The notes under the pieces: model-generated | Databases searched by the model: none | The model's input: the letters and a program-made list of their open reading frames with translations, nothing else | Told to the model about the DNA's origin: nothing | Shown here: positions 18,821 through 27,749 of the stretch, piece after piece | Numbering within the stretch: the first letter of the stretch is position 1 | Layout: each line of letters starts with the position of its first letter | Program-made: the position numbers and the translations under genes | NCBI GenBank assembly: GCA_021287075.1 | Contig: JAJTBD010000005.1 | Coordinates: forward strand, 92,251 to 156,250 | Source: Micrococcales bacterium | Lineage (GTDB): Bacteria > Actinomycetota > Actinomycetes > Actinomycetales > Dermatophilaceae | Reading direction: 5' to 3' | Length of the DNA: 64,000 nt

Positions 18821-20236
18821 TCAGGGCGCGTTGGTGTGCAGGAGCCCGACGAGCTGCTCCCAGGTGGCGATCTTGGTGCGCTCGCGGCCGTGCTCTCGGC
18901 CGAGGGCGAGCTCGGCGGCGTCGATCGAGCGCCAGTCGGCCAGCGTGCTGGGCTCGTAGCCGCGGGCGCGCATCGCGGTGGGGAGGTCGACGGCGGGGGC
19001 GGGGGTCTCGCCCGCGGCGAGCAGGTCCTCGACCAGGTGGCCGACGGTCTCGGCGGCGTCGGACTTGTTGGTGCCGATGACGCCGATGGGCCCGCGTTTG
19101 ACCCAGCCGACGCAGTACTCCCGGGGCGAGGCCTGGCCGGACTCGTCGAGCACCCGCCCCTCGGCGTTGGGCACGACGGCCCGCGTGGTGTCGAAGGGCA
19201 CGCCGGGCAGGGGAGAGGAGCGGTAGCCGATCGAGCGCAGCACGAGCTGGACGTCGATCGACTCGCGCTCGCCGGTGCCGACCACTCGCCCGTCGCCATC
19301 GAGCCGGGTGCGCTCCAGCACCAGCCGGGCCAGCCGCCCGTCCTCGTCGCGCTCGAGCTCCACCGGCCGCCGCCAGAAGAGGAAGTGCAGGCGGCGCTGC
19401 GGCGGTGCCGCGCCCTCGCCTGCCGCCTGGGCACCCATCGCGCCCGGCCCGGAGGCCGCCACCGGCAGCTCGCCCGCGGGCCCGTCGGCCAGCTCACCCA
19501 GCAGCGCCACATTGGCCTTGGTGCGCCGGTCGAGGCCGCCCTCGTCGACCCCGTCGAAGGCGCCGTCTGAGACCGACACGGCCAGACCGGGCAGCTGCAC
19601 GAGCTCGCGCAGCTCCTTGGTCGTGTAGGAGGCGTGCTGCGGCCCGCGCCGGCCGACGATCCAGACGTCGTCGACGCGCGCCCGCCCCAGCTCGTCCAAG
19701 ACCGTCTGGGGCATGTCTGTCACCGAGAGCTGGGCGGAGGTCTTGAGCAGGATCCGGGCGACGTCGACCGCGACATTGCCCACGCCGATCGCCGCCGCGC
19801 CGTGCACCCCCGCCAGCGACTGGCCAGTGGCGTCGGGGTGCCCGCCATACCAGGCCACGAACTCCCGGGCGCTGCGGCTGCCCTCCACCGACTCGCCAGG
19901 GATGCCCATCTGCACGTCCTCGCTCGCCCCCACGGCATACACGACCGCGTCATAGGCCGAGAGCAGCTCCTCGCGGGTGGTGTCCCGCCCGAACTCGCAC
20001 ATCCCCCAGAAGCGGATCGCGGGATCCTCGAGGACCTTGGCCAGGGCGGTCGCGACGGCCTTGATGTTCTCGTGGTCGGGCGCCACGCCATAGCGCAGCA
20101 GCCCGAACGGCGTCGGCAGCCGCTCGATCAGGTCGACCTCGACCGGCAGCCGGTCCTGGCTGGCAAGGGCCTGCGCCGCGAACAGCCCGGACGGGCCGGC
20201 GCCGACGATCGCGATCCGCCTGGGCCGTGTGGTCAT
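18821..20236 (-). CDS. FprA-type ferredoxin/adrenodoxin-NADP+ reductase
   Basis: A 471-residue flavoprotein moving electrons between NADPH and ferredoxin. FAD-binding motif RIAIVGAGPSGLFAAQAL begins at residue 6, followed by PTPFGLLRYGVAPDHENIKAV, a hallmark of the adrenodoxin-reductase class. The NADPH site is GVGNVAVDVARIL with VGRRGPQHASYTTKELREL. The C-terminal block has VGWVKRGPIGVIGTNKSDA. It is a monocistronic-looking gene, divergent from bluB; the 94-base gap between them holds one GGTATGCCGC motif. Confidence 0.95.
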   Translation of the reverse strand: MTTRPRRIAIVGAGPSGLFAAQALASQDRLPVEVDLIERLPTPFGLLRYGVAPDHENIKAVATALAKVLEDPAIRFWGMCEFGRDTTREELLSAYDAVVYAVGASEDVQMGIPGESVEGSRSAREFVAWYGGHPDATGQSLAGVHGAAAIGVGNVAVDVARILLKTSAQLSVTDMPQTVLDELGRARVDDVWIVGRRGPQHASYTTKELRELVQLPGLAVSVSDGAFDGVDEGGLDRRTKANVALLGELADGPAGELPVAASGPGAMGAQAAGEGAAPPQRRLHFLFWRRPVELERDEDGRLARLVLERTRLDGDGRVVGTGERESIDVQLVLRSIGYRSSPLPGVPFDTTRAVVPNAEGRVLDESGQASPREYCVGWVKRGPIGVIGTNKSDAAETVGHLVEDLLAAGETPAPAVDLPTAMRARGYEPSTLADWRSIDAAELALGREHGRERTKIATWEQLVGLLHTNAP

Positions 20237-20330
20237 GCCAACTCCTTGTCAGGTATGCCGCGTGCTCGCCTCATCGAAGCATCTCGCCCTGGTGCGTGGC
20301 GGCCGAAGCGCGCACGAGAGGGTGTCCTGC

Positions 20331-20966
20331 GTGATCTTCACGGCGGAGCAGGCGGGGACCCTGTGGGATGTCATGCGATGGCGTCGGGATGTGCGCCACT
20401 TCAGGCCGGATGCCCTGGACGAGGCCACGCTCGAGCGGCTGCGCGCCGCGATGGATCTCGCGCCATCGGTCGGCAACGCCAGGCCGTGGCGGGTGCTGCG
20501 CGTCGACGACCCGGGGCTGCGAGCGGCGGCCCGCGCGGAGTTCGAGGAGTGCAACGCGCTGGCGGCGACGGAGTACGACGAGGGGGCGCGCGCGGCATAC
20601 CTCCGTCTGAAACTGGCTGGGATGGAGGTGGCGCCCGTGCAGCTGGCGGTCTTCACCGACACCGACCCCGCCAGCGGGCGGGGCCTGGGGCGGCGCACGA
20701 TGCCCGAGACGCTGCGGGCCTCGACCGCGATGGCCGTCTATTCGCTCTGGCTGGCCGCGCGCGCCGAGAACCTCGGGCTCGGCTGGGTCTCGATCCTGCG
20801 ACCGGAGGTGGTCGGGCGGATCCTCGGGGTGCCGGAGGAATGGGCCTTCGAGGGATGGCTGTGCCTGGGCCGCCCGGAGGAGTCGGAGGACGCGGTCTCA
20901 CACACCCCGCTGCTGCACCGCGTCGGATGGCAGGAGAACGCGACCACGCAGTGGCTGCGCCGCTAG
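20331..20966 (+). CDS. bluB: 5,6-dimethylbenzimidazole synthase (BluB)
   Basis: A 211-residue nitroreductase-fold enzyme that cleaves reduced FMN to make DMB, the lower ligand of vitamin B12. It carries RRDVRHFRPDALDEATLERLRAA and the FMN-binding APSVGNARPWRVLRV, then GRRTMPETLRASTAMAVYSLWLAARAENLGLGWVSIL, all typical of BluB. I chose the GTG giving VIFTAEQAGTLWDVMRW, which has GAGAGG upstream; nearby GTG codons are alternatives. No cobalamin riboswitch is evident in the short upstream gap. Other B12 genes are not in the window. Confidence 0.88.
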   Translation: MIFTAEQAGTLWDVMRWRRDVRHFRPDALDEATLERLRAAMDLAPSVGNARPWRVLRVDDPGLRAAARAEFEECNALAATEYDEGARAAYLRLKLAGMEVAPVQLAVFTDTDPASGRGLGRRTMPETLRASTAMAVYSLWLAARAENLGLGWVSILRPEVVGRILGVPEEWAFEGWLCLGRPEESEDAVSHTPLLHRVGWQENATTQWLRR

Positions 20967-21002
20967 CCGTGGGGCGGACCGGGCGAGGTCGCACCCCCTT
21001 GA

Positions 21003-21053
21003 GCCAAATGGCGAGTTCCGCGCCCACCCCTTGAGCCAAGTGGCGAGTTCCGC
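21003..21053. repeat. Two direct type A intergenic repeats
   Basis: GCCAAATGGCGAGTTCCGC (21003-21021) and GCCAAGTGGCGAGTTCCGC (21035-21053) stand as direct repeats, each preceded by CCCCTTGA. They fill the gap between bluB and the converging SRPBCC gene. Confidence 0.8.
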
Positions 21054-21061
21054 GCCCCTGC

Positions 21062-21550
21062 TCAGCCCCGCAGCAGCTCGTCGAGCTTGGCGAAGGAGGA
21101 CTCCCACCCGCCGCGGGCCTGCTCGGCGACCATGGCGGGGAAGGGGCCCTGGGTCAGCCGCAGCCGGGAGCCGCCGTCGGGGCCATCGGCGAAGTCGAGC
21201 CGCAGCGCCAGGGTCAGGTCCATCGGGGGCTCGCCGTCGCCCTCGCCGGTGACGCGCTCCTCGCCCACCAGGCGCTCGCCCTCGACCACCTCGGTGAAGA
21301 TCGCGTTGACCGGCGAGACAAAACTCGGGTCGTCATCGGCGACCATCGTGAAGCGCTGCGGTCCCCCGACGACCGCCCGCACGTCCACGGACGCCGGGTC
21401 GACATGGAATCCCTTGGGGCCGAACCACTTCGCGAGCATCTCGCCGTCGGCGAAGGCGCGATAGAGCGCTTCGCGGGGCGCGTCGAAGGCCCGCTCGAGC
21501 TCGAGCATGATCGCGTCGTTGGTGTTGGGCTCGTGCGTGTGCCGGGTCAT
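21062..21550 (-). CDS. SRPBCC/AHSA1-family protein
   Basis: A 162-residue protein of the Bet v1-like START superfamily (AHSA1, also called YndB/CalC-like). Visible motifs are LERAFDAPREALYRAFADGEMLAKWFGPKGF at the N-terminus and the closing helix GGWESSFAKLDELLRG. Family members bind hydrophobic ligands or act in stress or resistance; no specific role can be given. It stands between two clusters of type A repeats and a small lipoprotein-like gene on the same strand. Confidence 0.9.
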   Translation of the reverse strand: MTRHTHEPNTNDAIMLELERAFDAPREALYRAFADGEMLAKWFGPKGFHVDPASVDVRAVVGGPQRFTMVADDDPSFVSPVNAIFTEVVEGERLVGEERVTGEGDGEPPMDLTLALRLDFADGPDGGSRLRLTQGPFPAMVAEQARGGWESSFAKLDELLRG

Positions 21551-21594
21551 CGGCGCCTCCTCCGTGCGTGCCCGCCCAATCTAGTGGGCCGGGC

Positions 21595-21879
21595 TCACTG
21601 CGAGGGGGCCGACCCTTGGAGAGAGGCGATGACCTGCGCGCACGGACCGTCACCGGAGCCACCGGTCGCGTTCATGGCGTCCTGGAGCTCCGCAGCGGTC
21701 AGCCCCTGCTTCTTTGCGACGGCGCCGAGGACCGTGCACACCTGCTTGAGACTCTCGTCGGTGTTGTTGTTGATCTGGACGGCGCTGTCGCCCGCGCTGC
21801 CGCACGAGGCCAGCAGGATCAGGATGAGGACCACGTTGACCCATGTGGGCAGCTTGACCTCGGGACGCTGGTCGGCCAT
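21595..21879 (-). CDS. Small putative lipoprotein of unknown function
   Basis: A 94-residue protein. Start chosen at the ATG with GAGGAG seven bases upstream (MADQRPEVKLPTWVNVVLILILLASCGSAGDS); a longer frame begins eight codons earlier. One hydrophobic segment ends in LLASC, a possible lipobox, although the N-terminus lacks the usual Arg/Lys cluster. The remainder (INNNTDESLKQVCTVLGAVAKKQGLTAAELQDAMNATGGSGDGPCAQVIASL) is soluble with two cysteines. No family recognised. Confidence 0.65.
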   Translation of the reverse strand: MADQRPEVKLPTWVNVVLILILLASCGSAGDSAVQINNNTDESLKQVCTVLGAVAKKQGLTAAELQDAMNATGGSGDGPCAQVIASLQGSAPSQ

Positions 21880-21954
21880 GACGACTCCTCGCTGGATGGG
21901 CACGCCCCTGCGCGTGCGCTGAGATCATCGTGCTCCTGCCACGGCAGCCCCGCA

Positions 21955-22006
21955 CGCGGAACTCGCCAGTTGGCTTGAGGGGGTGGGGCGGAACTCGCCA
22001 GTTGGC
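21955..22006. repeat. Two direct type A intergenic repeats
   Basis: GCGGAACTCGCCAGTTGGC occurs at 21955-21973 and again at 21988-22006, each followed by TTGAG and a G-rich tract. A GCGGCATACC motif follows at about 22030. Both lie in the divergent gap before the AI-2E-type transporter gene. Confidence 0.8.
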
Positions 22007-22085
22007 TTGAGAGGGGGGAGCGGTGAGCACGCGGCATACCTGAGCGGGTGCGGCGGTCACGGCGTCGGCGTGCTTCGATTGACGC

Positions 22086-23345
22086 ATGGCGACCACGACC
22101 CAGCCCTCGGACGCGCCCGCAGTCGCGAGCACCCCCGCGGACCGCGACGACCCGGGCGGCATCCTCGGCATCCCGACGGGCGTCACGCTCGTCCTGACCC
22201 TGGCCGCGGCGACGATCGCCATGGGCGGGCTGCGCTATGTCGCCAGCATCATCGGGCCGGTCTTCTTTGCCCTCACCCTCGCGATCGCCGTCCGGCCCGC
22301 GATGCACTGGCTGATCCGCAAGGGCCTGCCCGCCTGGGCGAGCACGCTGCTGGTCCTCCTCGGGCTCTACACCCTGCTCTTCGGGATGCTGGGCGCGCTG
22401 GCCGCCGCGATCGCGCAGCTGTCGACCAAACTGCCCGACTACAGCGACCGCTTCGAGGAGATCTACAACCAGATCCTCTCCTTCATCGGCCGCTTCGGCA
22501 TCGAGACCGCCGACATCAAGGAGCAGCTCCAGAGCTTCGACTACACCTCGATCCTGGGTGTCGCCCAGAAGCTGCTGGCCAGCATCACCGCCGGCTCGAC
22601 CCAGGTGCTGACCCTGGTCATGGTCCTGGCCTTCCTCGTCTTCGACACCGCCAACCTGACCGACCGCGCCACCGAGCTGACCCGGGCCCGGCCGGCGCTC
22701 GCGGCGGCGCTGACCGACTTCTCCTCGCGGGTGCGCAAGTACTGGGTCGTCTCCACGGTCTTCGGCCTGGTCGTCGCGATCATGGACTACTTCGCGCTGC
22801 TCAGCCTCGGGGTGCCGCTGGCCTTCACCTGGGGTGTCTTCGCGTTCATCACCAACTACATCCCCAACGTCGGCTTCGTCATCGGGCTCGTCCCGCCCGC
22901 GCTGCTGGCGCTGCTCGAGCACGGGCCGGTGTCGATGATCTGGGTCATCGCGGCATACACGATCATCAACTTCGTCATGCAGTCGGTGATCCAGCCGAAG
23001 TTCACCGGTGACGCCGTCGGCCTCAACACCTCGGTCACCTTCATCTCGCTGATCTTCTGGACCGCGATCATCGGTCCGCTGGGTGCCGTGCTGGCCGTGC
23101 CGCTGACCCTCTTCTTCAAGTCGGTCCTGATCGACTCCGACCGGCGGCTGCGCTGGCTCAATGTCTTCCTCAAGGCGGCGAGCGCCAAGGAGCAGGCGCC
23201 CCACCCCGACGGCCGCGACATCGCCGCCGAGCGGGAGGTCACCGACGAGCTCGCCGCCGCCGAGACCGAGGAGTCGCCCCAGGCGCGGGCCGAGGCCGTG
23301 GCCAGCACCCCTGAGCCCGAGCGGCTCGGCGACGACCGCGCCTGA
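22086..23345 (+). CDS. AI-2E family (PerM/YhhT-like) transporter
   Basis: A 419-residue membrane protein of the AI-2E/UPF0118 permease family. It has the usual pattern: paired N-terminal helices (GVTLVLTLAAATIAMGGLRYVA; IGPVFFALTLAIAVRPAMHWLI), a third helix, a soluble helical region, then a cluster of helices with TWGVFAFITNYIPNVGFVIGLVPPALLALLEHG, the signature segment. The C-terminal charged tail is cytoplasmic. Substrates differ among family members (quorum signal, sodium/proton exchange, unknown), so none is assigned. The gene is monocistronic. Confidence 0.92.
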   Translation: MATTTQPSDAPAVASTPADRDDPGGILGIPTGVTLVLTLAAATIAMGGLRYVASIIGPVFFALTLAIAVRPAMHWLIRKGLPAWASTLLVLLGLYTLLFGMLGALAAAIAQLSTKLPDYSDRFEEIYNQILSFIGRFGIETADIKEQLQSFDYTSILGVAQKLLASITAGSTQVLTLVMVLAFLVFDTANLTDRATELTRARPALAAALTDFSSRVRKYWVVSTVFGLVVAIMDYFALLSLGVPLAFTWGVFAFITNYIPNVGFVIGLVPPALLALLEHGPVSMIWVIAAYTIINFVMQSVIQPKFTGDAVGLNTSVTFISLIFWTAIIGPLGAVLAVPLTLFFKSVLIDSDRRLRWLNVFLKAASAKEQAPHPDGRDIAAEREVTDELAAAETEESPQARAEAVASTPEPERLGDDRA

Positions 23346-23428
23346 GCGGTATGCCGCGTGGTCCCCTCACCATTGGGACCGTGGGCTGCTGCCAGGGCAG
23401 CACTCATCGGTCCCGATGACGGGTCCCG

Positions 23429-23716
23429 CTAGCCGGACGCGATGCTCTCGTCCAAGGCGCGGCTGAGATAGAGCGCGAGGGCGGTGCGGTCGCGCTGCTG
23501 GAGCTTGCGCAGGATCGTCGAGATGTGGTTCTTGACCGTGCGCTCGGCGAGCACCAGCGCCCCGGCGATCTCGCCGTTGGTGGCGCCGGTCGCGAGCTGC
23601 TCGGCGACCAGCCGCTCCGCCCTGGTCAGCACCGCGAGCGGCTCGGGGGCGGTATGCCGCGGGCTCGAGGCGAGCGCGGCCCGCGCCACCCGCGGGTCGA
23701 TTACCAGACCGCCTGC
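23429..23716 (-). pseudogene. C-terminal remnant of a NarL/LuxR-type response regulator
   Basis: Only the linker and the DNA-binding domain remain: AGGLVIDPRVARAALA, then LTRAERLVAEQLATGATNGEIAGALVLAERTVKNHISTILRKL, a complete LuxR helix-turn-helix. The receiver domain that should precede AGGLVIDP is absent; the sequence instead abuts, within a few bases, an FtsX permease remnant on the other strand. Both genes are broken at the same point (about 23715), so a deletion joining them is the simplest explanation. The continuing open frame upstream is only the antisense of the permease. Confidence 0.8.
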
Positions 23717-24835
23717 ATGGGCGGCGCCACCCCCAGCCAGGTCGTGCGCTTCGTCATGACCCAGCTGGTGCTGACCGTCTTTGCCTGCGCGATCGTCGGC
23801 GCACTGCTCGCCCGCCTCGCCGTGCAGCCGGCGCTCGACTATGTCGCCGCCGACCGTGGCACACCGCACGTCGCCGCCGTCCTCGCCCCCGACGCCATGC
23901 TCGGCGGCGCGCTCTTCACCGTCGTGCTCGCCCTTGTCGGCGGACTGCGCCAGGCACGGGCCGCGAGCCGCATCCTGCCCGTCGAGGCGTTGCGCCAGTC
24001 GCGCGACTCCGGGACCATCCGGCGCTCGACGGCGAGCATCGCCTTCCGGTGGGTGGTCTTCGCCGCGTTGACCGGGCTGGTCGTCGCCATGGTCATGATC
24101 TTCAAGAGCGCGGCCAAGGACATGGGCCGCGACGCCCCGATGAACCTCGCCCAGATGTCGCTGGCCTCGCTCTTCCTCACCGGCCTCGCGCTCGCCATCG
24201 TCGCGCCGCTGATCGTCGGCCCCATGACCCGCCTGTGGACGGCCCTGCCGGTGCCCGGCGCGGCCTGGCACCTCGCGCGGCATACCGCCATCGCCAAGAG
24301 CGACCGGCTCGTCAAATCCGTTGTGCCCGTGATGTTTGCGGTCGGCCTCGTCTTTGGGCTCGTGTCCTTCGCCGGGACGATGGACCGCTCGATCTCCGAC
24401 TCGATGGGCATCCAGCTCGAGGGCTCCTCGCCAGAGGCGATGATGTCGATGATCGCCCTGCCGCTGGCGATCGCGGTCGCCGGCTCGGTCGGGTCGCTCG
24501 TGATGATGTCGCGCCAGCGCGACGCCGAGCTCGCGCTCGACGGCGTCATCGGGGCGACCCCCTCGCAGCAGACGGTCATCCCCGTCCTCGAGGCGCTGAT
24601 CGTGACCGTCACCGCGACCGTCCTCGGGCTGGTCATGGCGCCGGTCTCGACCACCTTCCTCTACACCGGCTTCCGCGCTCTCCTGCCCAAGGCCCACCTC
24701 GTCATGCCCTTCGGCTATCTCAGCGGCGCGGTCGTGGTCTGCTTCCTCGTCACCGCGGCGGCGACCCTGCTGCCGACACTGCGCTCGCTGCGCGAACCGG
24801 CCCCCAAGGTCGTGGCACGCCTCGTCGCCGAGTGA
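23717..24835 (+). pseudogene. C-terminal remnant of an FtsX-type ABC transporter permease
   Basis: The sequence begins in mid-domain with GGATPSQVVRFVMTQLVLTVFACAIVGALLARL, the interior of a first FtsX block, and continues through a second block (VGSLVMMSRQRDAELALDGVIGATPSQQTVIPVLEALIVTVTATVLGL) to an intact C-terminus. Everything N-terminal, including the first helix and extracytoplasmic domain, is missing, as is any ATPase gene. An ATG lies right at the junction but has no ribosome site, so expression is doubtful. The missing DNA probably held a kinase gene, an ATPase gene and the N-termini of both remnants. Confidence 0.78.
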
Positions 24836-24850
24836 TCTACGGTGGGCACC

Positions 24851-25162
24851 ATGCCCCAGGTCAGTGCCGACGCCTTCGTCCCGTGGCCTCCCGCCGCGGC
24901 GGAGGGGGTATGCCGCGGCCGCGGCCCCGTGCGCGTCCCACTCTGGCTGCGCCCCGCCGTCCGCCCGTGGCACATGGCCCGCGACGGGTGGACGGTCACG
25001 CCCGAGGGTGACGGCGCCCGCATCATCCGGCGGTTCGGCTACACCATCCGCTATACGTGGTTGCACAAGGTGGCCAAGCCCGCCTTACAGGCGGTCCCGG
25101 TCGTCAGGGCCGACCTCGACCGCGCGCTTCGCGCCGGTCGCCGTCGCCAGCTCACCCCCTGA
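24851..25162 (+). CDS. Hypothetical protein
   Basis: A possible 103-residue basic protein (MPQVSADAFVPWPPAAAEG...IIRRFGYTIRYTWLHKVAKPALQAVPVVRADLDRALRAGRRRQL). The middle contains a GGTATGCCGC motif read in an unusual phase (GVCRG). No membrane segment or known domain is recognised. It follows the permease remnant by 15 bases and is followed by type A repeats. Coding status is moderate. Confidence 0.45.
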   Translation: MPQVSADAFVPWPPAAAEGVCRGRGPVRVPLWLRPAVRPWHMARDGWTVTPEGDGARIIRRFGYTIRYTWLHKVAKPALQAVPVVRADLDRALRAGRRRQLTP

Positions 25163-25192
25163 CCCTGACCCCCGCTCCCGTCCCCCATTCAC

Positions 25193-25312
25193 GCCAAGTG
25201 GCGAGTTCCGCCCCCGAGGCCCTTTGACCGTCCCGCCGCCCTCCCCCTTCACACCAAGTGGCGAGTTCCGCCCCCGAGGCCCTTTGGCCCACTTGGGCAC
25301 GATCGCCCCGAA
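25193..25312. repeat. Type A repeats (two) and one type B repeat
   Basis: GCCAAGTGGCGAGTTCCGC (25193-25211) and ACCAAGTGGCGAGTTCCGC (25253-25271) are direct copies, each followed by CCCCGAGGCCCTTTG. A type B element, GGCCCACTTGGGCACGATCG, follows to about 25312. They fill the gap before the SDR gene. Confidence 0.8.
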
Positions 25313-25332
25313 CTTGGCTACTCTCGGTCGGC

Positions 25333-26157
25333 ATGAGCCCTCGTGAGCCCTTCGCCCCCGCCGTCAGCATCGTGACGGGAGGCGCCTCCGGCATCGGACG
25401 CGCCCTCGCGTCGGCACTGGCCGCCCGGGGCGGCCATGTCGTCATCGCCGACCTCAACCGCGAGGCGGCCGACCGCGTGGCCGCCGAGCTGAGCGCCGCC
25501 GGGCCGGGCACGGCCAGCGGCTACGGCGTCGACGTCGCCGACCGGCCCGCCATGGACGCGCTCGTGGCGCACACCGTCGACCAGCACGGCCGGCTCGATC
25601 TCATGGTCAACAACGCCGGCATCCTCTTTGCCGGTCCCTTCGAGGAGACCACCGACCGCCACTGGGACACCGCCATCGACGTGAACCTGAGGGGCGTCGT
25701 CAACGGCTGCCGCGCGGCATACCCGGTCATGCAGCGGCAGGGGGGCGGATCGATCCTCAACACCGGCTCGCTGGCCGGCCTCATGCCCGCCCCGGTCATG
25801 ACCCCCTACACGGCGACCAAGTGGGCGGTCGTGGGCTTCAGCCAGGCGCTGCGCGCGGAGGCGAGCCCCAAGGGGATCCGCGTCTGCGTGCTCTGCCCCG
25901 CCTATGTCGAGACGCCGCTCATCGACGAGCCTTTTGAGCCGACCACCGGCTATGCGGAGGGCAGTTTCCGCAAGAACATCAAGGCCCTCCAGCCGCGTCT
26001 GATCCAGCCTGAGACGGTGGCCGAGAAGGCGCTGGAGGGTCTGGAGCACGATCGGGCAGTCATCCAGGTCGGCACCCTCGCGCAGTTCCTCTCGCGGGCG
26101 CAGCGCTTCCTGCCCAAGGCTGTCGAGCTCGGCAACCGGGTGCAGGCCCGCCGCTGA
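25333..26157 (+). CDS. Short-chain dehydrogenase/reductase
   Basis: A 274-residue classical SDR. The NAD(P)-binding motif TGGASGIGRALASAL begins near residue 15. The acidic residue in VIADLNREAAD suggests NAD preference. NNAG (VNNAGILFAG) and the catalytic Ser-Tyr-Lys set (LNTGSLAGLMPAPVMTPYTATKWAVVGFSQ) are present, followed by the substrate-loop segment CPAYVETPLID. Substrate unknown. It ends three bases before the stop of the converging kinase gene. Confidence 0.93.
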   Translation: MSPREPFAPAVSIVTGGASGIGRALASALAARGGHVVIADLNREAADRVAAELSAAGPGTASGYGVDVADRPAMDALVAHTVDQHGRLDLMVNNAGILFAGPFEETTDRHWDTAIDVNLRGVVNGCRAAYPVMQRQGGGSILNTGSLAGLMPAPVMTPYTATKWAVVGFSQALRAEASPKGIRVCVLCPAYVETPLIDEPFEPTTGYAEGSFRKNIKALQPRLIQPETVAEKALEGLEHDRAVIQVGTLAQFLSRAQRFLPKAVELGNRVQARR

Positions 26158-26160
26158 CGC

Positions 26161-26928
26161 TCACGCGTAGGCGCGCGCGATCCGCATGGCCTGCGCCGCA
26201 TACCCGCCGCCGAAGAGGACGGCGTGCAGCAGCACTGGGTGCAGCTGGTGGAGGGCGACGCGCCCCTGCCAGCCATCGGCAAGCGGGCTGACCGCCTGGT
26301 ATGCCGCGAGGATCCGCTCCAGGTGCGGCGCGCCGAAGAGGTCGAGCATCGCGAGGTCGGTCTCGGCGTGCCCACCGTGTGCGGCCGGGTCGATCAGCAC
26401 GGCCTCGCTCTCGAGCCACATGAGATTGCCCGACCACAGGTCGCCGTGGATCCGCGCCGGTGGGCGGCCGTCGTCGAACTCCCCGTCGCGCAGCCGGGTC
26501 ACGACGCGCTCCACCACCGCGAGGTCGCCAGAGCAGAGGACGCCGCGGGCCATGGCCTGGCGGGCAGTCGAGAGCACCCGGTGCATGCCATAGAGCTCAC
26601 CCCATGTCTCGCACGGCACCAGACGCAGGGGGAGTGGCTCGCTGAGCGGCCCCAGGAAGCCATCGCCGGTCCAGCCGTCGGGTGGGGCGCCGAATGCCGT
26701 CGCGCCGGCGAGATGCGTGCGGGCCAGTCCACGGCCGAAGGCCTCGGCGGCGCTGGCCGTGGGCGTGGCCGGTGCGAGGCGCTCGAGGTCGAGGTGGTCG
26801 TCGGCGGCCCCGACCACGCTCACCGTGCGGGCGCCCTCGGCAGCGGCGAGCCAGCGCAGCCCGGCGGCCTCCCAGCGGAAGTAGCCGGCCGGCGCGCTCA
26901 CGCTGCCCTTGCGATAGACGGCCGTCAT
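26161..26928 (-). CDS. Fructosamine/ketosamine 3-kinase family protein
   Basis: A 255-residue kinase of the aminoglycoside-phosphotransferase fold, expected to phosphorylate protein- or amine-bound sugars as a deglycation step. The catalytic loop is PARIHGDLWSGNLMW and the metal-binding segment is VLIDPAAHGGHAETDLAML, the fructosamine-kinase form. The ATP-binding N-lobe is short (VYRKGSVSAPAGYFRWEAAGLRWLA) but complete in outline. It stands tail-to-tail with the SDR gene. Confidence 0.92.
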   Translation of the reverse strand: MTAVYRKGSVSAPAGYFRWEAAGLRWLAAAEGARTVSVVGAADDHLDLERLAPATPTASAAEAFGRGLARTHLAGATAFGAPPDGWTGDGFLGPLSEPLPLRLVPCETWGELYGMHRVLSTARQAMARGVLCSGDLAVVERVVTRLRDGEFDDGRPPARIHGDLWSGNLMWLESEAVLIDPAAHGGHAETDLAMLDLFGAPHLERILAAYQAVSPLADGWQGRVALHQLHPVLLHAVLFGGGYAAQAMRIARAYA

Positions 26929-26997
26929 GGGCTCACCCTCTCAGTCGCGCTAACCGCGCACGACCGCAGACGCTAGGCGCCGCCCGGCGGTCACTGC

Positions 26998-27687
26998 CTA
27001 TCGCTTGCTCTTCTTGGCGCGGGACTTCTTGGGCTTCTTGGTCTTGGGCGCGGGAGCTGCGACGGGCTCGTCGGCCGGCGCGGCGGTGGCCTCGGACCTG
27101 GTGGGGTCGGCCGGCGGACCGCCCAGGATGCCGAGGGCCTGGGCGATCTGGGTGCCGGCGGGGACGGAGGCGGGGTCGGTCAGCCACATGCGCGCTACGC
27201 CCTGGATGCCGCTGTAGGCGAGCGCGGCGAGCGCCCTGCGCTCCTTGCCGCGCAGGTCGGGCCAGGCCTTGGCGAAGCCCTCGGCCAGCTCGGCGAGGTC
27301 GCTCGCCTGGTCGGCCTGCACCCGCTCGCGGGTCTCGGGCGAGCGCTCGGCGAGGGAGAGCGCCTCGATGCCGGCGAGGAGCGCAGACCGCTGCTCGTCG
27401 AGACCGACGACGACGCCGGAGAGGCCGGCCGCGAAGGCCTCCGCGCGCGAGCGGCCGGCGTCGCCTGCGGCCTCGGAGAACGCGGCCCACCACAGGTCCA
27501 GCAGCTGGTCGGCCGCCAGCTGTGCGGCAGCCTCGGCGAGCAGCACGTCCTTGGACCCGAAGTGGTAGCCGATCGCGCCAAGGCTCACGCCCGCGGCATT
27601 CGCGATGTCGCGCGCGGTGGTGGTGGGGATGCCCTTGTCGGTGATGCAGCGCTTCGCGCCGTCCAGGAGTGCCTCGCGGTTGCCCAT
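26998..27687 (-). CDS. TetR-family regulator with Lys-rich tail
   Basis: A 229-residue regulator with the helix-turn-helix NREALLDGAKRCITDKGIPTTTARDIANAAGVSLGAIGYHFGSKDVLLAEA. The C-terminal ligand domain is divergent and the protein ends in an Ala/Pro stretch followed by KTKKPKKSRAKKSKR, a basic tail that could add nonspecific DNA binding. Start chosen at the ATG giving MGNREALL; the longer open frame upstream is made of type B repeat sequence and is not coding. Targets unknown. Confidence 0.9.
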   Translation of the reverse strand: MGNREALLDGAKRCITDKGIPTTTARDIANAAGVSLGAIGYHFGSKDVLLAEAAAQLAADQLLDLWWAAFSEAAGDAGRSRAEAFAAGLSGVVVGLDEQRSALLAGIEALSLAERSPETRERVQADQASDLAELAEGFAKAWPDLRGKERRALAALAYSGIQGVARMWLTDPASVPAGTQIAQALGILGGPPADPTRSEATAAPADEPVAAPAPKTKKPKKSRAKKSKR

Positions 27688-27749
27688 GGGAGGGGATTCT
27701 AACCGTCGTGTCGCACGTGTTTGTACGCCGTCCACCGGGAGCGCCCCGG

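Noticed and set aside
20237..20330. Cobalamin riboswitch before bluB
   Set aside because: The gap is only 94 bases and I see no B12-box-like or riboswitch core sequence.
23720..25066. Long N-terminal extension of the LuxR remnant
   Set aside because: It is the antisense of the FtsX remnant, rich in Arg/Gly/Asp/His, not a receiver domain.
25193..25312. Small coding frames across repeat blocks
   Set aside because: Similar peptides recur wherever the type A/B repeats occur (for example around GRNSPLG), so they reflect the repeats and not genes.
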